A stretch of DNA of 13,926 nucleotides. It comes from Candolleomyces eurysporus (taxonomy: Eukaryota; Basidiomycota; Agaricomycetes; Agaricales; Psathyrellaceae). Of the stretch, positions 7,940-13,926 are shown piece after piece. The stretch is taken from positions 1 through 13,926 of the forward strand of contig JANBPK010001725.1 in assembly GCA_027579435.1 (NCBI GenBank), given 5' to 3'. Both the position numbers and the translations under genes were made by a program. The notes beneath the pieces are model-generated. The model ran no database searches. It saw only the letters and a program-made list of their open reading frames with translations, and was not told the DNA's origin. Position 1 is the stretch's first letter; each line of letters starts with the position of its first letter.

Positions 7940-8115
7940 AAAGATCAGACCCTTCTTATAAAGCACACCCTGTGTAGCAAAGGCGACCGTCGATGCTAAA
8001 GTCACCACATCGCAAGAGGAACCCCCGCAATTCGGTACTAGGGAGTGATGTGGACTGGTAGGCAAAGGGAGTGAAGATATCTTTATGGTAATTTGCTCAT
8101 AAGGTGGACGAATCA
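7940..8115 (+). repeat. Degenerate 3' flank repeat after copy C
   Basis: ACCCTTCTTATAAAGCAC and GATGCTAAAG match the copy D flank (ACCCTTCTTGTAAAGCAC, AATGCTAAAC). GAGTGATGTGGACTGGTAG matches the A, B and D flanks. Thus the 3' flank of the copy was kept although the 3' coding half was lost. Confidence 0.65.
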
Positions 8116-8760
8116 ATAGGTGAAGGTGAAGATGGCAAGGAACCGCCTACTTGTTCATTCAAAAAAGACAGGGGTTATTTGTGGTAGATACGTCAATAGT
8201 TCAGGGCGGGTCTTACTTCCTCGGTCAATTATTGAGCCCCAGCCCCAGCCTTCCTGTGATTGTGGATAGAGAATCAAAAAAAAAATAGTGTTCTTGAAAT
8301 CACAGGATCGACCAAAAATGAATTCTTCGGGATTGGGCTCCAAACCAACTATGCTCATGTATGAAGCAGCGTGTTCGTCTATCCGTATAAGGAATTATGC
8401 CTGTCTTGTGGAACATTTCCAGGATTGTGAAGAGGCGTCCATGACGTTAATGCTGCCGTTTGTGAATGCCTTTCTGATTTAAAGTGAAAGTGGGGAGAGT
8501 ACACATACCACTGTGCTGCATCGAGGGAACCCTGCCTGTCAAGTCGCTGAATTGAGCGCATTGACACAGCGGTTGCGGAGACTTTGGACCTCTGGTCTAT
8601 GCAAAAAGATATATATTTAATGCCAATACGTAAGAATAGAGTCGAAATTCTCATGCAGGAAGTGCATGGGGGGACATGATCCACCTCTCCTTCATACTCG
8701 CAACCCTACCGTTTCATCAATTCAGTGGGTGCCTATGACATCCGTCGGGGATTCGCTGCT
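8116..8760. other. Intergenic upstream of copy D, no gene seen
   Basis: No convincing gene. The stretch holds a 10-bp inverted repeat (TCCTGTGATT at 8252-8261, AATCACAGGA at 8298-8307) around a run of ten As, a CCCCAGCCCCAGCC run near 8237-8250, and an AT-rich patch near 8607-8622. An open frame at 8288-8482 has no recognisable domain. Confidence 0.5.
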
Positions 8761-8764
8761 CGCA

Positions 8765-8774
8765 ATATATATAA
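8765..8774 (+). promoter_or_regulatory. Candidate TATA element of copy D
   Basis: ATATATATAA lies 261 nt before the start codon of copy D, in an otherwise mixed-composition stretch. It is the best TATA-like site upstream of the only intact gene. Position and sequence are suggestive only. Confidence 0.3.
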
Positions 8775-8879
8775 GTATTAGCAAAGTTAATGGGATAGCC
8801 ACTGAAAACACAGCGGTTGATCATGAATTAACGATTTTGGGTGCCCTGACGCCAGAATACAGGATAAAAGAAGGAGGAG

Positions 8880-9034
8880 CCATGGAGGGAACAAAAGAGA
8901 ATTCAAGACATGCTGAGACTCAGAACGCTCCTGGAGCGGATTCGGAATACGGGCCGATGAAGCGTCCGGTGCGGCGACTGGATACAGGCAGCGAGGATTT
9001 GATTTGATTGATATCTCTTCTGCAAATCATCTCC
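8880..9034 (+). promoter_or_regulatory. Conserved 5' leader of copy D, with short upstream ORF
   Basis: The leader shares AGCCATGGAGGGA, GAGCGGATTCGGAATACGG and ATCATCTCCATG with copy B. The ATG at 8881 opens a 41-codon frame starting MEGTKENSRHAE and ending at 9007. The matching ATG in B opens a different, longer peptide (MEGASLRHSG..). The DNA is conserved but the peptide is not, so this is probably UTR; the ATGs could act as upstream starts. Confidence 0.4.
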
Positions 9035-11112
9035 ATGTCATCGTACTTCGCCAACTCCAGGGACTTTGCTATCAACAAGCTAACACTCAACAACTACATC
9101 TCAGAAGGCGATGGTAAGTGAATAGCTGCGTCTGGTTCAGTGCACGCACCAATCTAACAGTTTTCTGACCATAAGCGCTTCAATATCTGCACAAGCACTC
9201 GGCTACAAGTGCCATGCACGACTCAGAAGAGCGATATCCTCCTCCTCTGTGCCACGAGGGTACTCGCGATGTTGTCATATGTCGGATCGAGGGGTGGTGT
9301 GGGTTCGAAATACCGCCGGAGAAGAAGATCATGTGGGTTCATGCCCCTGCAGGCTTCGGGAAGACTGCTGTGGCGGGGACGGTGTCGAAGAAGATGGAGA
9401 GCCGTACGGACCTGGACTTCAATCCCGTCGGGGCTACCTTCTTCTTCTGGAGGACGTCGGACGAACGCAACAGCCCAAAGCACTTTATCATCACGTTGGC
9501 GTATCAGTTCACCATATCCATCCCCGAGCTCGCTCCCCACATCGAAGCAGCGGTGAAGCGAAATCTCATGATCCTCGACAAAGCGCTCGAAGTTCAGCTC
9601 GTGAAGCTTATTGTTGAGCCGTTCAAATCCCTCGGCGAGCTAGACAAGATGCCGCATCGCCTGGTTATCATCGACGGACTCGACGAGTGCATCAACTCGG
9701 ACCAGCAGTCGCGTGTCGAGAAACAATACGCGGAGGATCAGGAACGTGTTCAGGTCCGGGTCCTCGAACTCATTCGCATTCTCCATTCCCACAATCTCCC
9801 CCTCTGTTTCCTGATTTTCAGCAGGCCGGAACCATGGATCATGCGGCACATCGGGTCGAAGTCATTTAAAGGCATCACGGAAACCTTGGACCTCTACCAA
9901 GTCGGAGATCATTTGAAGGATGTGGAGAGGTTCGTCAGGGATGAACTCACTCGAATTGTAGAGAGTTTGGACCCACAGCCAGAGAACAACGAAGAGTGGC
10001 CTGGGGAAGATATAGTGAATGACTTCTTGCAGAGAGCTGGCGGCCACATGCTCTACGCCGCCACCGTTATACGTCATATTGACGACCCATACGACGACCC
10101 ACTCCAACGACTGCAAGACGTTCTTAACTATCGGGTCATTTTCAATTCCACTCCAGACCTTACCCATTCGACTCCGCTCCCCTCCCTTCACGAGCTCTAC
10201 CGCCAAATCTTACGGTCATGCCCCCAAGCTAACAGGGCTGTCATGGTTGAGGTGCTTGAAGAATTACTCTTGCCTCAACCCCTTTCCGGCATAAAGGTCT
10301 CCACTGCCCTCAACGTCTGCGATCGCCTCACCGGGCGAGCACCTGGTCGTGGAATCAAGGCCCTTCGACCTCTTCACGCATTGGTACGGCTGTCCGGCAA
10401 TTACGATGATAGAAGCTCCCCTTTTTATCATTCATCATTTGCCGAATTCTTAATGACTGGGTCTCAACCCTTGCCAGACGTCACATTTAACGTTCAGAAC
10501 GCTATTCGCAGGTTGCTTCCGGGGTGTTTGAAGTCGCTGTCGGTGGTAACTATGGATGGTCAGGCTGACGAGGAACACGTCAAAATTTCCCTGAAAATTT
10601 GGCCAAATCTTTTGTCCGGATGGATACCCGAGGAAGACCCATCGTCGACCCTCAAGGCTTTGCTTGCAGCTGATCTCACGGCTTGCTTCTTTCAGGCTGC
10701 GGCAAGTCTGAGGGTTATGGATCTCGGTTTAGTGACGAGCCTTCAAGGTACTTGTCGCTTCGGACTCACCGCTTGCTCGGAGTTGTTTCCTGGTTGCGCA
10801 CCCCTCGTCGAAGACGTTGTCACGCACATTCAAGCTTCGTTAGACGAAGTTCTTCTGCGCCTCATTCATCCGGATTATCTGACCGGCGATTCGGGACCGG
10901 GCATCCTTTCAGTTTACATGGGCATCTATATAGCGGAGAATCAAAATCGTCCAGACGCTCTCGACAAGGTTGCTCGAGCTTTGAGGGACCTTCTTGAGAT
11001 TCAAGAAGGGCTCTTTAGGATACTCGAGGCAGTTGCAGTGGTTAGCGCGGGTAAAGCCCAGCCGGTGGCTGAGAAGATGTTCAAGCTTGCTCGTCAGGGT
11101 GCCGAGGAGTAG
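9035..11112 (+). CDS. Copy D: intact NACHT NLR-like protein, 671 aa
   Basis: The only intact member. Exons 9035-9113 and 9176-11112 give 671 residues. Residues 1-26 are a separate-exon motif starting MSSYFANSRDFAINKL. Residues about 27-70 contain LQYLHKHSATSA and CHEGTRDVVICRIEGW, a linker typical of this family. The NACHT domain shows Walker A APAGFGKT (83-90), GATFFFWRTSDE (112-123), Walker B LVIIDGLDEC (189-198) and FSRPEP (241-246). One acidic unit (PENNEEW, 295-301) precedes GHMLYAATVIRHIDDPY. The winged-helix-like end carries PGRGIKALRPLHALVRL and FYHSSFAEFL (about 443-452). About 220 further residues are mostly helical, with no WD, ankyrin or TPR repeats seen. The family switches by nucleotide binding and is linked to non-self recognition and cell death in fungi; this gene's own role is inferred. 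The start is fixed by a TGA nine codons upstream. Its C-terminal third differs strongly from the other copies. Confidence 0.9.
9114..9175 (+). other. Intron 1 of copy D
   Basis: A 62-nt phase-1 intron from GTAAGT to ..CTGACCATAAG, with CTGAC as likely branch point. It joins the short N-terminal exon to the NACHT exon. Length and position agree with copies B and C. Confidence 0.88.
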
Positions 11113-11346
11113 AGATATTCCGTACCGAGCCTTATTATTTGAATATGTATCTAGATGAAATACCGGACCCTTCTTGTAAAGCACGGTAGATATCATGGCC
11201 AATGCTAAACCCGAAGGGAATACCAGTCCGTAGTCAACTTAGTGCTTACTAGCGACTGATGTGAACCGGTAGTCCACGGGTCAAAGCATCAAGACATGCA
11301 AATACCTTCGCCCTTAGGATTGATGAATTGGAAGGTGAGGATAAGA
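11113..11346 (+). repeat. 3' flank repeat of copy D, interrupted by copy E
   Basis: This flank shares ACCCTTCTTGTAAAGCAC and AATGCTAAAC with the copy C flank and CTGATGTGAACCGGTAGTC with those of A and B. It runs directly into coding sequence of copy E near 11333-11350, so its distal part is missing. No AATAAA is seen. Confidence 0.65.
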
Positions 11347-12516
11347 ATGGCCTGGGGAAGATATCATGGAGAACTTCTCGTGGAAAACCTGCGGCGACAT
11401 GCTCTACGCCGCCACCATTATCCGCCACATTGACGACCCATATNAAAAAACCACGCCAACTACTGCAAGATGATCTCAACGGTGAGTTTGTTTCCACCCA
11501 AGACCTCACCCACTCGACACCTTTCTCCTCCCTTCACGAGCTCTACCGCCAAATTTTATGGTCATGCCCCCAAGCAAATCGGGCTACCATGGTTGAGTAG
11601 TTTGAAGAATTACTAACGGCTGAAGATGAATTCCGCTACGAAGAGAAGGTCCGGGTTCACGCTGCTTTCAACATCCTTGATTGACTCTCCGGGCAACCAC
11701 CTGGTCATGGAATCAAGGCCCTCCAACCTCTTCACGCTATGATACGCCTATCCAACAACGCTGCTGAAAGCAGAAGCCATTCACTCTTTTTATATCATTC
11801 TTCATTTGCCGAATTCTTGAAGGATCAGCCTCAACCCTTGCCAGATGTGACAAACGTTCAGAAGGGCCTCAGCAGGGTGCTTGCAGGTTGTTTAGTGGTA
11901 TTGTCGGCGATAACCATGGATGGTCAGGTCTGCGAGGAACACGTCAGCTTTTCGCTGGATCGTTGGTCGAGTCTTTGGCTGCGATGGGAACCCATCACAG
12001 ATGCTGACCCATCATCACACCTCAAGGCATATGCATTGCTTGCAGCTGATCTCACAGCCTGCTTTGTTCAGAGTGTGATGGGCAATGGGACTTTCAAAGG
12101 TTTGTTGTATTACCTCCCCAATTCGTACCATCCGACTCGAAACTTCATTGTCCTCGACATGCAATTTTCTGTTTTTACAACCCTCGTCGAAGACTTACTC
12201 TTGCATCTTCAATCTTCAGTGGATGCATGCTTCTGGCATGTCCTAAATCCAGAGCGGCTCACTTGGCATCGCATAAACTCTTCCTTTTTTTCATCTTGTT
12301 TATGTTTCTATATGGGAGAAATCTCAAAGCATCATCCAATGCCTGCTTTCAACAATGTTGTTCAAGCTCTGGGGCCTTCTCGAGCAAAAAGAAAAGCTCT
12401 TCAAGGAGCTCGAGGAGGAGGTTGAGCAGGCTTTGGTGGTGCAGAGCTCAATAGACCATGAAAGTGGGCAGCCGGTTATGGACATGTTCAAACTTGTTCG
12501 TCAGGATGTCGAATAG
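11333..12516 (+). pseudogene. Copy E: NACHT-less 3' half-gene, multiply broken
   Basis: Coding similarity begins around 11333-11350, at the acidic linker (..AATGGCCTGGGGAAGAT), with no P-loop, Walker B or LSRPEP. It then gives DMLYAATIIRHIDDPY, a frameshift at N11444 plus an A6 run, LTHSTPFSSLHELYRQIL, a TAG at 11598-11600 and a TGA at 11682-11684. A long open part (11739-12425) contains LYHSSFAEFL, SLDRWSSLWLRWEP, YHPTRNF and TTLVEDLL. A 2-nt deletion near 12369-12374 shifts the frame before the usual end, MDMFKLVRQDVE and TAG (12514-12516). Two extra codons (AY in LKAYALLAADL) are present. The C-terminal subtype matches copy A. The lesions are too many to be sequencing errors, so this is a dead fragment. 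Confidence 0.88.
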
Positions 12517-12869
12517 TATAGGACAAGTGTTATATTGAGCTCTTGTGTCCAACAAAGTATTGAATAAAATAGCAGACCTTTCCTATCAAGCCAAGGCACA
12601 AACCACATGCCAAAGATACATCAGTTCGAGTAGTCAACTTGGTGTGAGCGAGTGGGTAGTCAAAGGAAGTGAAGGCACTGGGTTGCTTGTTGGGTTGGCA
12701 GCAGACAGATAAAGATAACAAGGAACACCTAGTCATCCATTCGAACGGATTGATCATTGAAGGTTAAACAAGTCTGTGGAAATTTTATTACATCCTCCCT
12801 CTCCAAGATATCTTCAAGTTTCTGTGACATTGTGACTCGGCAAATTTGTGTAGACAGCCTCCACGGGTG
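12517..12869 (+). repeat. 3' flank repeat of copy E, with polyadenylation-like signal
   Basis: This flank matches that of copy A nearly end to end, including AATAAA (12563-12568), the GTCAAAGGAAGTGAAGGCAC region, and CATTGTGACTCGGCAAATTT near 12830-12850. It then joins copy F coding sequence at about 12870. Confidence 0.8.
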
Positions 12870-13926
12870 CTAGCTCGAATCGCAGAGGGCTTGGACCCAC
12901 AACCGGGCAACGACGAAGAGTGACCTAAGGAAAATACCGTCGAAGACTTCTTGGGGAGAACTGGCGGGCACATGCTCTACGCTGCCACCGTTATTAGTCA
13001 CATCGACGACCCATACGACAATCCCCGACAACGACTGCAAGATATTCTCGACGGCGAGTTTCATTTCACTCAAGACCTCACCCGCTCGACTCCTTTCTCT
13101 TCCCTTCACGAACTCTACCGCCAAATCTTCCGATCATGCCCCCCCAAAAAATCGGACTACCATGGGCAGGGTACTTGAAGAGATACTGGCGGCTGAAGGT
13201 GAATCCGAGGGAAGCGTCCACGATGCTCTCAACATCCTCGATCGCCTCTCTGAGCGACCACCTGGTCGTGGAATCAAGGTCCTCCGACCTCTCCATGCTG
13301 TGATACGCCTGTCCGGCAACGATGATAGAAGCATAGGCATTCCACCCTTTTTTTATCATTCTTCATTTGCCGAATTCTTGAAGGATCAGTCTCAACCCTT
13401 CCCGGACTTCACAATTAACGTTCAAAAGGGTCTCAGCAGGGTGCTTGAGGGGTGTTTAAAGGCAATGTCGGCAATAACCATGGATGATCAGGTCTGCGAG
13501 AAACACGTCGAATTTTCCCTGCATGGTTGGCCGAGTCTTTGGCGGGAATGGGAACCCATCGCAGGTGCTGACCGATCATCACAACTCAAGGCGTTGCTTG
13601 CAACTGATCTCACAACTTGCTTTTTTCAGGGTGTGTCGACCATCAGCTTGTTGGATTGCCTTTACCAATTGTACCATCCGACTCAAAACCTTATTGTCCA
13701 CCACACACCATTATCCGTTTGTACAACCCTTGTCGACGACGTACTCTCGCATCTTCGATCTTCACTGGACGCATATTTCCGGTACATCCTTAATCCGGAG
13801 TGGCCCCGTATTCACAGCATGCTACTCGATTTATCACTTCCCTTGTCTGTCTACATAGGAGAAATCTCTGAACATCGTCCGGTGCCCGCTTTCGATAATT
13901 TTGTTCAAGCTTTGAAGGGACTTCTC
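12870..13926 (+). pseudogene. Copy F: 5'-truncated NACHT gene fragment, runs off window
   Basis: Coding similarity starts abruptly at 12870 with CTAGCTCGAATCGCAGAGGG, corresponding to the residues just before the acidic linker (ARIAEGLDPQPGNDEE). The linker tryptophan codon is a TGA (12921-12923). The frame then gives GHMLYAATVISHIDDPY and LYRQIF. In a C7A6 run (13139-13151) one base is extra relative to E, causing a +1 shift and an early stop. From the ATG at 13162 the normal frame is open to the window edge, 255 codons, with ALNILDRLSERPPGRGIKVL, FYHSSFAEFLKDQ, FSLHGWPSLWREWEP and YHPTQNLIV. It carries no NACHT core. Its sequence is very close to the C-terminal half of copy B (most residues identical), so these two share a recent ancestor or have exchanged sequence. 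Confidence 0.85.

Noticed and set aside
8252..8307. 10-bp inverted repeat around an A10 run as hairpin, terminator or small transposon
   Set aside because: The stem is short with a 36-nt loop, no target duplication is visible, and intrinsic terminators do not apply to a fungal Pol II gene.
8288..8482. 64-codon open frame before copy D
   Set aside because: No recognisable domain, no counterpart at other copies, and it starts beside a low-complexity A run.
1..13926. tRNA or rRNA genes
   Set aside because: Scanning by eye found no cloverleaf with conserved A and B boxes and no rRNA-like stretch; short or unusual ones could have been missed.

Overview
The window looks like nuclear DNA of a filamentous basidiomycete, most likely an agaricomycete. 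The reasons are a family of NACHT NTPase (NLR-like) genes with agaricomycete-style motifs (WVHAPAG.GKT P-loop, LVIIDGLDEC Walker B, a [LF]SRPEP motif, a HSSF.EFL motif) and very short GT-AG introns of 59-63 nt. I see no bacterial features, RNA genes or CRISPR array. The species cannot be named from this sequence alone.

Layout, all NACHT copies on the + strand and head to tail. Copy A (1-1656) is cut by the left window edge and carries an 11-unit, 21-bp coding minisatellite. From 2280 to 3129 lies a decayed minus-strand gene of another family (Ser/Gly-rich part, possible membrane segment, coiled coil, C-terminal domain). A small NACHT relic (3285-3474) holds an exon 1 end and a P-loop. Copy B (4043-6133) is full length but has one frameshift in a T8 tract and several Ns. 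Copy C (6565-7891) has exon 1 and the NACHT half, a mutated Walker A lysine, and an unrelated tail in place of the C-terminal half. Copy D (9035-11112, two exons, 671 aa) is the only intact gene. Copy E (11333-12516) and copy F (12870 to the right edge) lack the NACHT half and are broken pseudogenes. Each copy is followed by part or all of a shared, roughly 300-350 nt 3' flank, and B, C and D share a 5' leader.

Taken together this is a birth-and-death tandem array. NACHT halves are nearly identical between copies, while C-terminal halves fall into at least three subtypes (A/E, B/F, D). Copies repeatedly break, begin or expand at one place, the short acidic PGNDEEW-type linker just after the first NACHT subdomain. 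Fungal NACHT NLRs are known or suspected to act in non-self recognition, programmed cell death and heterokaryon incompatibility. The specific role of this array is unknown. Only D has an intact reading frame over its whole length. Some single-base lesions lie near Ns or homopolymers and could be sequencing or assembly errors.
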